A DNA stretch of 64,000 nucleotides, from positions 4,466,501 through 4,530,500 of the forward strand of contig OZ020618.1 of the NCBI GenBank assembly GCA_963971575.1, read 5' to 3'. The notes below the pieces were generated by a model, which did not search any database, was not told the DNA's origin, and saw only the letters and a program-made list of their open reading frames with translations. The position numbers and the translations under genes were made by a program. Every line of letters begins with the position of its first letter. Positions within the stretch are counted from its first letter, which is position 1. The stretch is from Liopterus haemorrhoidalis. Its lineage: Eukaryota; Arthropoda; Insecta; Coleoptera; Dytiscidae. Positions 53,834 to 63,690 of the stretch are shown here, one piece after another.

Positions 53834-54780
53834 ACAGTTCATTCTAAATATCATATAAGAAAATTATTACGGTTCTGGCAACTATTTTTAACAGAACCAA
53901 AAACTCAGCAGGTATAATGGTTATAATACATTATTGGAATCAGCAAGTGAGAGTGGCCATTTCATTTTGGAAATACTATAAAACACAGTGGTGTCACCAC
54001 TGGTCTAGTATACAATAATTACTAGAGTAAAATTAATTTAATCAAAAACAATGTGTGAATAATTTTTAACTCAACTAAATTGTGTCAGTTGGCATGTTTT
54101 TGTTTGTAGAAACCGCGCAACACATCAAACTAGCGCTTCTAGGTCGCAGGTTTTTCTCCTTGAATGCAAAGCCCGTATCCGTACCAGGGCGCAAATAATC
54201 CGTATCCGTATCTGTATCCGTAAATCTGACTTTTATGTTATCCAACACATCACTGATTTTAATATAAGTTTCGTTTAAGTAATTGACTTTTGTTATTTTA
54301 TTTTATTTTGCATTTTTGCAAATATATTCACGTTGACGTCACTAAGGTTTAAAATTTCATATAAAGTTTATTGTAAAAGTCACGTATTTTAAAATTGCAA
54401 CAAATATTAAACATATGTCACATTTAACAGTGTAAAAACATTTAGTTGAAAATGTCAGCTAAAATTAACGTAAGAAAAACTAAAAAAGATATAAAAGAAC
54501 ATTCAGCTCTAGAGTTGCAGCGTTCCTTTGTATAAATGTGAATAACACGATCTGCCCTGACTATGACGTCAAATACTTTATTCTTGGAACGTTATAAAGT
54601 TATTTTCAAGAATTGTGTAAATTTTAGGATTATATTTCTATTTTTCAAGAATTACACTACGACTTACAAAAGGCTATCTAATGGGAACTTTACACGGTCA
54701 ATAATACTGTCATTATCACTAATTGTCACCTTCCTATTATGTACAGTCTGCTCGAAGGTCAGCAGAAATTCAGAAAAACA
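53834..54780. other. intergenic, no gene found
   Basis: A short CCGTATC repeat is at 54173-54222. Nothing else is assignable. Confidence 0.35.
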
Positions 54781-55075
54781 CTTGAAGACCAGAAGGAGGA
54801 ACAACATAAAATAACTTGAAGAGCAGAAGGTAGAAATATATAAAATCACTTGAAGAGCAGAAGTCGAAAATATAGAAAATTCTTTGAAGAGTAGAAGGTA
54901 GAAATATAGAAAATCACTTGAAGAGCAGAAGGTAGAAATATAAATAGAAAATCACATGAAGAGCAGAAGGTAGAAATATAGAAAATCACTTGAAGACCAG
55001 AAAACGGAAATATAGAAAATCGCATGAAGAGCAGAAGGTAGAAATATAAATAGAAAATCACTTGAAGAACAGGGG
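54781..55075. repeat. 34/38-bp minisatellite
   Basis: About eight units of CTTGAAGAGCAGAAGG, TAGAAATA, TAGAAAATCA. Most are 34 bp. Two are 38 bp because of a 4-base insertion (units 5 and 8), hinting at a three-unit period. Frames across it are readings of the repeat. Confidence 0.9.
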
Positions 55076-55104
55076 CAGAAATTCACCACCGGTCACTTTA
55101 GTGT

Positions 55105-55790
55105 AGGGCTGCCATAATTGTCGGACTACGGACCGGGACACCCCCCCCCCAAAATTTAAAAAAACTTTTATAGACAATAATACCTTTATTATAAAAAAAT
55201 TGCACAATATTTTAAAAAAATTAAAAAAATTAAAGACAAAAAAATATAATTAAAATAGAGATTGATAATAGGTATTCCAAGAGCAAAACGTTGGGATCAA
55301 TGGTGAATCATTTTGGAACACTCAGTTCGACTGGAAAAATTTGATGTTTTTTTTTGTGGATGCGTCTTTATCAAATCTAAAATAATATAATATAAATTAA
55401 TGGGCGATTCAATTTAACAAAACCAAATAGAACCTTACATTCCATTCTTCTCTTGCCTTTACTTTCCCCCTTCCCCGACTTCGATGGCTTCTTTATCATC
55501 GCTCTTCTTTGCCCAATCATACTTCTCCGATGTTTTCGTTTTTTGGAGCAGTTCTTTTTCCCCTTTTATATAATTATAGAATTCAATGCATGACATTTTA
55601 TAATTTAAAACACATTGAATTATGCTTTTCACGGTGTCAATAGAAAGCGAATTGCGCTCATCTGACAGTACCAGTAAACATATTATTCTCGCCCGAATAA
55701 TATCACCAACGAAGCAGGCTCGAACCACAGACCGGACAGTCGTACTGGGTTTCCACCAGTACAAACCGCACGATTAAATGCGCTCGGCCA
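55105..55790 (-). pseudogene. hAT transposase C-terminal fragment
   Basis: The 101-codon open frame (55764-55459) ends with VLSDERNSLSIDTVKSIIQC, VLNYKMSCIEFYNYIKG and LLQKTKTSEKYDW. R.SLS..TV..I...LN..MSC.EFY followed by LL......EKY matches the C-terminal region, just after the dimerisation motif, of hAT transposases related to KIAA1586/ZBED-like proteins. The probable 3' end, GGGCTGCCATAATTG with a ten-C run, is at 55110-55150. The opposite terminus was not found. Residues before position 40 do not match the family. Confidence 0.65.
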
Positions 55791-56335
55791 CCACGTTGGC
55801 TAGTGTATGTTTTCTTTTAAAATTAAAAATATAATAAAAAAAAAATAATAATAATAATTGCTAAGAATTGAGTTCATGTGTGTAAGTTCCGCTTTCAGCA
55901 TTCTGTTGGCTTCTTACAGGTATTATATATCCAACCACGTCGAAAGTCGACGACGGTGCTTCGCCAGTAGCTAAATAGCTACTATAAAATCCTACGAGAA
56001 TGAGATTGTTCATGGCTGTAGAGCCCGATACGAGAAGTGAAAACTCTTCCACATATACAACAAAGGTGGTCAGCTACTGTGTCCGATATTCTTTGAGTTG
56101 TTTTCTTCTCTCTCTAGTGATCTCTGCACGTTCGATCCTTTTCTTCTCAAAGATATTGCTTCAGAACTTTCTTCAAGCAGGACAATTTGTAGCTGTGTGT
56201 TCCCATTACACCCAAACCCTACCGTGTGTGAAAATTCACACTTCACATAATTTTTTTAATATGTAGCCACCAGTCCAACTCAATCCGAAAAGATTGGACA
56301 CCACTGCCTTAAAGAATTAATTAGTTAGTTAAAAT
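55791..56335. other. intergenic; family A right-end relic and hAT end
   Basis: 56218-56260 has CCGTGTGTGAAAATTCACAC, the family A right hairpin, alone. At 56288-56310, GATTGGACACCACTG is a hAT-like end. No gene is seen. Frames at 55861-56266 are unassigned. Confidence 0.45.
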
Positions 56336-56770
56336 TTTTTTTGGCGCACAGCAACAAAGGCTATTTGTGCCTAACGCAGCCCATCTAAATGACTAGACTA
56401 TATATTAAAAATCATAAATAAATAAATAAAATCATTAAAAATACGCATACTCAATAAAAGAAATCTTGCACTGACAAACACAAATAAATAATATAAAAGG
56501 TCGTTCGAAAATTTGAACAGACTCAGGGTGATGGTAAGAGGCTGTAAAGGGGCCAATTACCATCGAATATCACATTCAAGAACTAGAAACACAGTAAAAT
56601 AAGGTACAAGACTTCACACATAAAACAATAAGTTCGATTCTCTCAGGAAGAGTATCAGCCTGTCCACGAGTACCCTATCGTCACCTAAAACAACTGACAG
56701 GTCATAGCACAGGCCTAACCTCTCCCTGACATCCTCGAACTGTACACATTCAGACTTAAAGAATTGAAAA
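56336..56770 (-). pseudogene. LINE 3' end (I/jockey-type)
   Basis: On the minus strand, 56760-56640 reads ECVQFEDVRERLGLCYDLSV, VLGDDRVLVDRLILFLRES, NLLFYV then stop. This resembles the extreme C-terminus of I/jockey-group ORF2 proteins (HIL..CP.Y...R..., then a short linker and LL.FL.E..L). The 3' UTR follows to a GTTGCTGTGCGCC motif and an A-run at 56336-56345, the polyadenylated end. Heavily 5' truncated. Confidence 0.55.
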
Positions 56771-57287
56771 GATTCGTAGTTTAGGTGTGGAGGCGAACAA
56801 AAGACATTTAAAATAAACCTCGATGTTCAAAGCCGTAAAAAAATCGAATAAAAATACCTAAATTGGGGGGGTCAAACAGAACAAACAAAGCTAGCCAAGT
56901 CAAAGAGAGTTCTATCTCATTATATTTCTTCAAACAGGAAATCAAAAGTGCATCTAAAAAGAAAGAACATTAAAAAAACATCTTATGCAAAGTATAAAGG
57001 TTTGTTTTAAAAATAAATCTATTCAAATTAGAATCATAATAGTTTAATTAAGAATCAGAAATTGAATGAGCAAAATTCTTAAATGTGAATGGCTAAATGC
57101 AACAATAAAGGGGGCATTAAGGCTTCTTCTAACTCGCCATTATAACATTTATTTGTAGCCGGAAGGAAGTAGTATTGAATAGGAAAACAGGGTAGGATTC
57201 AAAATATTTCTGCGATTTAAGATCAGCGCACAGCAAATTATTATGAAAAGGACCCTATTATGAAAAGGATTTAAGAGGACTCTACAC
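56771..57287. other. intergenic, no gene found
   Basis: No assignable signal. Confidence 0.35.
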
Positions 57288-57579
57288 CAGCGCTTCTCAA
57301 CCAGTGGGTCGCGAAGTCATACAAGATAGAAACATGAAAATATAATAGAATTGCACTCAATCTTGCAAGATTTATAAATATATATTTATTATGTCTAATA
57401 ACATTTCACTTCATACGTCTCCGGTCTGACATATATATGGCAACACTGTTGACAAACCCATATGATTTCTGGATAGTACCAACCTTCAAACGATACGTGT
57501 GAAAATTTCATGACATTCTGACAATTAGTTTAAAGGTTACAGTGGTTTTAGTGACTCCAGTTTTGTAATTTTCAAAAGA

Positions 57580-57830
57580 ATGGATCGAATTTCTTGTGTT
57601 GATTAAACATTGTTTTTTGATGGTAAAAAATACTGTTGAAGCTAAACAGTGGCTTGATAAGCGTTATAGAGACTACCAGGCAAATCAATTATTACTGATT
57701 GTTATGCTGAATTTAAATTAATTAATTAATTTAATTTTTTTTTAAATTTTAGTAGCGTTGGAATAAATGTCCTCTTGAAGGAGAGTATGTTGATGAATAA
57801 AGTCGAATTTCTAAAAAAAAATTGTTTTTC
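57580..57830 (+). pseudogene. mariner transposase, first 45 residues joined to the last 12
   Basis: MDRIEFLVLIKHCFLMVKNT-type start (with a stop after LVLI in one frame), then VEAKQWLDKRYRDYQANQLL and CYAEFKL, a typical first HTH of a mauritiana-type mariner. The sequence then jumps within about 60 bp to WNKCPLEGEYVDE and a stop near 57798, the usual mariner C-terminus. The entire second HTH and catalytic domain are deleted. Confidence 0.75.
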
Positions 57831-58420
57831 TTAGTTAGATTAGAGACTTATTGCGCAACGTGGTATACTTATTTTGACAACTAATATAAACTACTGGCTA
57901 TTTCAAACATTTAAGCGGAACTAAATGGAATTTTACTTTTCTAAAGTTGTCACTAACTTTATAATGAGTAAAATGGGCTTTTGAAAGGGATAACGAAAAC
58001 AAAATAACGATATTATTACAATTTTTTAAAGAACGGAAACGGGAATAACATTTTACTTTTTGTTCAAGAACGAAAACGAAATTGAAAATATTCGATACGA
58101 ATATTTTCCGTATTTTCTAGCTTATAATTTTACAGATATTACAGATTTAACAGATTAATACGATGATGCAGTCAAGATTTTTTTGTTTTTACACCTATTC
58201 ATTTTTATCTTTTTCGGTATACTCTGTTATTTTTTCAAGCGGAACTAAACGGAATTTTTATTTTCTCAAGTTGTAATGAGCTACATGGTTATTTCATGAT
58301 TCATGTTGGTAGCCCAAATCTAATTGTCAAAAGGAAAAATTGACAAATGAAAAATAATGTATATAAAATAAAATATTTTTATTATAACTTAATAATTTGT
58401 TTGCCAGTTATGCCTGGTAT

Positions 58421-58622
58421 CAGGCGCGCACCCAGAACGAGACTGAAGCGATTGCCGCCCCCCCCCATCTCCAAAAATATGTGGTTGATATGGCTGTTAC
58501 ACGTTTTTGTTAAAATATATAAAAGTGAAGACCTTTTGTTATCACTTGTATTTTAGAACTGAGAATCTATTCATAATTTAAATAATTTCGTCTTTCGAGA
58601 CCCCCCCCCCAATTCCTGACTG
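58421..58622. mobile_element. 202-bp MITE with perfect TSD and the shared motif
   Basis: CCTGGTAT is exactly duplicated at 58413-58420 and 58623-58630. Starts CAGGCGCGCACCC, ends CCTGACTG, with C-runs near both ends. TIR similarity is slight beyond CAG. At 58522-58560 there is one unit of the GTGAAGACCTTTTG, TTATCACTTGTATTTTAG motif. Confidence 0.8.
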
Positions 58623-58712
58623 CCTGGTATGCAAGGCCACCTACTCACATTTCGTCGTATTATATCCGTAATTATTCTATATATTTGGTGGTTCGTAGTT
58701 TGAGAACCACTG

Positions 58713-59214
58713 ATTTATATAGATGAAACAATTAAGAGTTAATAGCTACTGATGCGATGCTCCGAATATTACAAATAAAATTAAATATGCTTTGATCAAT
58801 TTTTCGCTTTTGTTGTCAATAACTTTTTTTATTTCAATTTATCACCTATTTAATTATTTTTTTAAATTAATTTATTTTTGAAGTTCTTTAACCTTTATCA
58901 GAGAGATGAGCCCTAAAGCGATTTTTTTGGTGTCAAAAACAGAATTGTTCAAAGAGGCTTAAATTTTTCTCTTAAATTTAAAAACAAAGGTTTTAAAAAT
59001 AATTATTGAAAATATTTTATATAATTCTGCATTAATGTAATTAATTTAATGTTGTTTTTGGCATTTTTTCAAAAGAATTTTTTTCAAAGAGGGATTTAGA
59101 ATTAGTAAATAAAAATCCTTTTGTAAATAAAATAATTATAAAATTCATTACATGATAAAGTTTTTAAATAAATATTATTTTACAAAAAAACACTATTGAT
59201 TTTTTAAATTGTTG
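58713..59214. other. AT-rich intergenic, no gene found
   Basis: No assignable signal. Confidence 0.35.
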
Positions 59215-59345
59215 AGTGGTGTGCCAATCAAATCTATTAAAAATATAGAAAGATCGACAATGTTAATAAAAAAGCTTATTTTTTCTGTCATGCTATATGC
59301 CTCTGAATCATGTCTGATAAATTCCAAAACAGATGTATTGAACGA
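59215..59345 (+). pseudogene. small LINE C-terminal fragment
   Basis: Reads KNIERSTMLIKKLIFSVMLY then ASESCLINSKTDVLNEKL. The Y.SE(S/T) motif following a hydrophobic stretch is the same as YASESWTTTE at 50590, so this is probably another RTE-like LINE end. Confidence 0.4.
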
Positions 59346-59559
59346 AAAATTGAAATTTGTTATTTAGTCATTTTCTTTTTTATAATTTTATTTAATATGC
59401 ATTTTAAAGTCGATTTTGTTGTTTAAGCGGAACTAAACGGGAGTTATTTTTCCTAAGTTGTCACGAGAACCGAGTTTGACTAGTTTATTTCATATTTCAT
59501 GTTGGCAGGAAGAATTCAAAATATGAAAAGGAAAACCAAAAAAATAAAATATATACATT

Positions 59560-60555
59560 TTTAGGGTTTCGTAGATATGACAAAAAAAAACCTTATACCG
59601 TCATTTTGACGTCTGTCTGTCTGTCTGTTCGGTAAATATTGTAGCCAAACGGCTAAATCTAGAGAGTTGAAATTTGGCATGCTTATACCACTCTTTGACC
59701 CGCACATAGGAAAAATACTAAAACATCTAAAAAACATATGCCCCTAAAAATATAAACAAATATGTACACATCGAAAACAATTTTTTTTTTTTAAATTCGG
59801 TGTAGGGTATCAAATGAAAGCCCTTAGTACGTGGATTAACGATCAAAATTTTATTTTTGCAAAATAAATCATTTTGAAGCGATTTTTGCCAAAATTATGC
59901 AAAAAAAATTTTGTCCCACAGCCTGTAGCCCAGAAGGTTTAAACTAAAAATTTGAAAAAATTCGAAATAATGTACATTGGTGTGAACCGGAATAGTACAA
60001 CAGGAATTTTTGATCAGATTATGTTTTCGGGAAATAACGTATTTTTTGTGTTTTTAACTAAAATAAATTAAATATTTAATTCGCTATGTAACACAGTAAA
60101 CAAGTAAGCGCCCGTAGCGTAGTCGGTAGCGTTGTCGCTTAGTAATTTGCAAAGTACAGTTCGAATCCTGTCAATTTTATTTTTTGTTTTTTTTTTACAT
60201 TTTTATTTTATTTAAATTATTTTGTCAAATTTCAAGTCATATTTTGGTAAATGTCTACCGCCCCCCCCCCCAAATTCTTGCGCCACTGTATACGTATATT
60301 ATTGGAAAATATCACTTAAATCTGCTGAAACACAAGCTAAACACATGTAAACCATATGAAATCTGTAACAAAGTTGGAAGAAAAATGGCGGACTTCAGCT
60401 CGACCAATAGAAAATTAGACCATTGTATGGCCACACTGTCTTTATACAGTCACTGTAGGTCATACTAATTTTGGCGACCATACCCACAAAGCTTTAAAAA
60501 CAAACAATAAATACCTACGAAACCCTGAACTGTGTAAAAATTCACACTCAAATAT
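59560..60555 (+). mobile_element. family A element, complete copy A5
   Basis: Begins TTTTTAGGGTTTCGTAG, three GTCT units at 59612, GCCAAACGGCTAAATC, CCGCACATAGG, TTTTGTCCCACAGCCTGTAG, the GGTGTGAACCGGAATAG core and a tRNA-like cassette (60107-60172). It ends AATACCTACGAAACCCTGAA followed by a decayed hairpin. A C-run with TTGCGCCACTG (60254-60290) in the right arm is an unpaired hAT-like end. About 990 bp. The inverted relation between the AGGGTTTCGTAG start and CTACGAAACCCT end is perfect here over 12 bases. Confidence 0.8.
60107..60172 (+). repeat. tRNA-like cassette of family A copy A5
   Basis: TAGCGTAGTCGG box A, AGTTCGAATCCTG box B. The middle differs entirely from the cassettes at 40031 and 46411. 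Confidence 0.55.
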
Positions 60556-61017
60556 ATTTCCGAAAGCTGTCCTTGTAAAATTGTGAAGACGTCAGTATCA
60601 CTTCATTTGCGGTCAAATAATCAAAGGTCGCGAAGCAACAATTATAACCATTAATTTCACTTTCTCCATAAAATCAAGACTGGTTTCATAATAGCTCGTT
60701 AACCTTATCGTAATAATTGTCACTAATAACAAATGGCACATGCATTACCGACCGTAGGTACATACTGCAGCTTGTACTATAATAGTGACTGGAGTAGCGA
60801 GGGTAGTACTGACTACCGAGCCTAATGTGATTTTACGCTACACAAAACACCTCAACAAATGGAATAGCAGACAGATTAACTATTTGGATTACGCAGTATC
60901 CCTGTCTTTTCTTGGGCATTATCACTTAAAACTTTTAGTCACCACCAATCAATGGTCGTCTACATTTGATCTTATAGTCGAAAATATTGTCCAATTACAA
61001 GGTTCGTAAATCAAGTA
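60556..61017. other. intergenic, no gene found
   Basis: No assignable signal. Confidence 0.35.
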
Positions 61018-61689
61018 ACCTGATTCAGTAGCGGCTGGTGAGTAAAATATTTGGGGGGACACTTTTTTCCCATATATATCTATTAAAATATAGTTATACG
61101 AGAAAAAAGTAAATAAATAAAAAATACCTGAAAACATGTTCTGCAACTAGAGAAACTGACAAATCTGGCACTTTTATTAAGATTTATGGTCAATATTATT
61201 ATCATTTTTGTAGTTATTACTTCTATTATTATTATTATTATTATTATTAAAATTGCAATATTATTAAGACAATGCTTTGTAGTCAGAAACATAACATATT
61301 TGGTTATTAATTAAGCAGATACCTACACATATTTACATGTATTTAAATATTAGATTTAACCTTTTAGTTATGTTCTTTAATTGAAAGTTTATACGCAGTA
61401 TCAAGTTGAAATCGTATATTTACCGATCCCAGCATGGCAAATTTGACCGAATAATGCATATGAGACACATTATGTTTAAGAACTTTATCTTTGCAATGTT
61501 TAATATCTTTAACACTATTTACTGTCTTTATTTCATATGCGTCTGATGAACAAATCAAACACAGGAAACAAAAAAAAAACATTTTATATATCACATCCAC
61601 ACAACCAACTTGTATTTAAATATTGTTTTTCACTAAACTTTCTATTAAATGTTCTATTTCCATTTTTATCCTGTTGGGAAATATTCAAT

Positions 61690-62170
61690 TTTGGCCGATG
61701 AGGACCCATATTTTTACCGACCGCCAACATATATAAGGGAGGTATTTTGATCATACCGATTTCGAGATTTCGATGGATCTCCACGAATTGAGGTCCCTAC
61801 ATAACGTTTTGACTATTTTTAGCACGATGTCTGTCGGTCTGTCTGTCCGTCCGTCTGTCCATCTGTCCGTTCGTCCGCTTGTCTGTGTGTACACGTGTAG
61901 AGCAAATTCGGCTAAAAGGAATTTTATGAAACTTCATATTTAAACTTCTGCCATCAATGGCACGAGTTGATCAACTTTTGGTAAAAATCGGTTGACTAAA
62001 AATGGGAGTTTACTCGTGTCGATTTTAAGATTTTTGCGAATATTTAGCAACAGAAAAATATTTCGAAAAAATGTATTTAACAAAAGTTGCTATAAATGCA
62101 ATAACTAATAACTTTTATTTGAGATGTTTTTTGATGAAACGAAAAATTTCGAAAAATTTGTCGTAAATTT
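61690..62170 (+). repeat. family B element, left part
   Basis: Starts at TTTTTACCGACCGCCAACA and continues with the TATATAAGGGAGGTATTTTG and 'GGATCTCCACGAATTGAGG' phrases, a GTCT/GTCC microsatellite (61828-61880), then GTGTACACGTG, GGCTAAAAGGA and the ACTCGTGTCGATTTTAAG body. It matches 20960-21400 inverted. The frame 61584-61784 (minus) is fortuitous. Confidence 0.75.
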
Positions 62171-62373
62171 TTGTAAAATTTTTTCAGTCTCAAATTTTCA
62201 TACTTATATGTAACGTTTCCATGGTCATGATAAATAATATCTCTGTTAGAAAATATTAGGACAAGTTATTTCTACTCTGCTGCTAGAATATATTTTATAC
62301 AAGTACTTTATAATGGCGGTCGGTCCTGTGGTGGCCACAGCTGATTTTTTATTAATAATTTTGTTTCATAGTT

Positions 62374-62428
62374 AAGCACGTTAGTTGTATTAAAATATAC
62401 AGTATATTTTAATAAAACTAACGTGCTT
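62374..62428. repeat. 55-bp near-perfect palindrome
   Basis: AAGCACGTTAGTTGTATTAA runs directly into its inverse, with only one or two mismatches and almost no loop. It lies within the hAT element. Confidence 0.85.
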
Positions 62429-62929
62429 CATTCGATTCATTTTCACGTTTAAGTACTTGTCACAAATCACAACGACCGAACTAAGCTACGGGACACCGGC
62501 CGTAATTCACTAATACATGCAACACTAACCTTCGCCGCTGTTGCTGTTACTAGGAAATTTTTGCTACATATGTAGATAAGAACATTAGATATTGCATGTG
62601 GCAACGCTGTATCTTTGGACACTCCGTGGAGTGTCCAACAACGCTCGGAAGAGTTGTCTTGATTTAAATTTTTTAAATCTAACATTTATATGAAAAATCT
62701 TTGAATAAGAAATAATAAAAATAAAAATATGCAGATATATCTAGCTACTTTAATGCAATTTTAAAGAAGTATAAATAAAGTATTAAATTTAGCTTTTTTA
62801 CTAAAAATTTTTAGGAGGTCACTGTCCCAGCGCCTCCTTGTCTCAGCCGCCACTGACCTGATTGATATTTTATTTTATTCTTTTTATTCGAATAGAATTA
62901 CAATTCAATTGAAAAGTGACATTACCGTT

Positions 62930-63690
62930 GGCGGCCCTGTATTCCAAGGCAATATGGCTGTCGTGTCTAGTATTCAGCTGTCAATATGCGAACAGGTTAA
63001 TTTAAACACAGTACATTTTTATTTTATGAAAATGCGAGTAAATATTTGCGAAATTTTTTAATTTTTACGCGCTACACATGTATTAAGGTGTATAACAGAA
63101 GGTGGGCATCAAATTACAGTATTTAAAGTTTAATTTCAGTAGATTTATTGAACTGTAATTGGTAGATGAGCAGGTGTAAATGCAGGGCACGTAATTTTAT
63201 GTGGTACATCTGAGTGTCGGTCATCTGAATTTACAATATATGGATTCTGTTTGCAAACAAGTGCACTATGTTCATTGCCTCATGAAATAAAATTAGTTTT
63301 AGTTGGACAGGGGCAGCTAAAAGTTAAAATGCAACTTGCAAGTGCAAGCATATTAGTGTAATTTTGTTTTACTGCGACAAATGTAATGAAGAAACTCGCA
63401 TAGTATTAGTTACTTTTCAAAATATATTCCCATGCCTTCCTCCTGTCCATAACCCAATCTTTTCCAATCTGGACTTACCCTCCATTTTTCTTAAGAAAAG
63501 AAAAAACTAAGATGCCTATCTTTGTCTGAAATGACGGCCAAAAACACTACAATTTGTTCTACTTTTACAGTTTTTCACAACTTCTATAGACATTCTAACA
63601 AAAAAATCAACACTAGAACATATGTAATAAGTTCAAACTGTACTAGAGCGCCTAGTACAATATTTGACCACCAGACTGCGTATCCGAGCG
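62930..63690 (-). repeat. dispersed repeat D, expanded copy
   Basis: 62930-63020 and about 63590-63690 match, inverted, the two halves of 45471-45745. The ~570 bp between them is extra here. That segment has no clear ends or coding content. Confidence 0.6.

Larger units (their letters stand above)
57288..58712. mobile_element. hAT element carrying a mariner relic and a MITE
   Basis: CAGCGCTTCTCAACCAGTGG and inverted CAGTGGTTCTCAAACTACG. Flanks CTCTACAC and ATTTATAT differ mainly by C-to-T changes, consistent with an old 8-bp duplication of the nTnnnnAn type. Inside are a mariner fragment (57580-57830) and a younger 202-bp element (58421-58622). No hAT transposase remnant was recognised. Confidence 0.7.
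61026..62855. mobile_element. hAT element with perfect TSD, holding family B
   Basis: CAGTAGCGGCTGG and inverted CAGTGGCGGCTGA ends. ACCTGATT is exactly duplicated at 61018-61025 and 62856-62863. Inside are a (TTA)n run (61212-61247), a family B copy and a 55-bp palindrome. No transposase motif was recognised in the 62-78 codon frames here. Confidence 0.88.

Noticed and set aside
54846..55061. Minus frame with repeated hydrophobic motif (possible membrane protein)
   Set aside because: Explained wholly by the 34/38-bp minisatellite.
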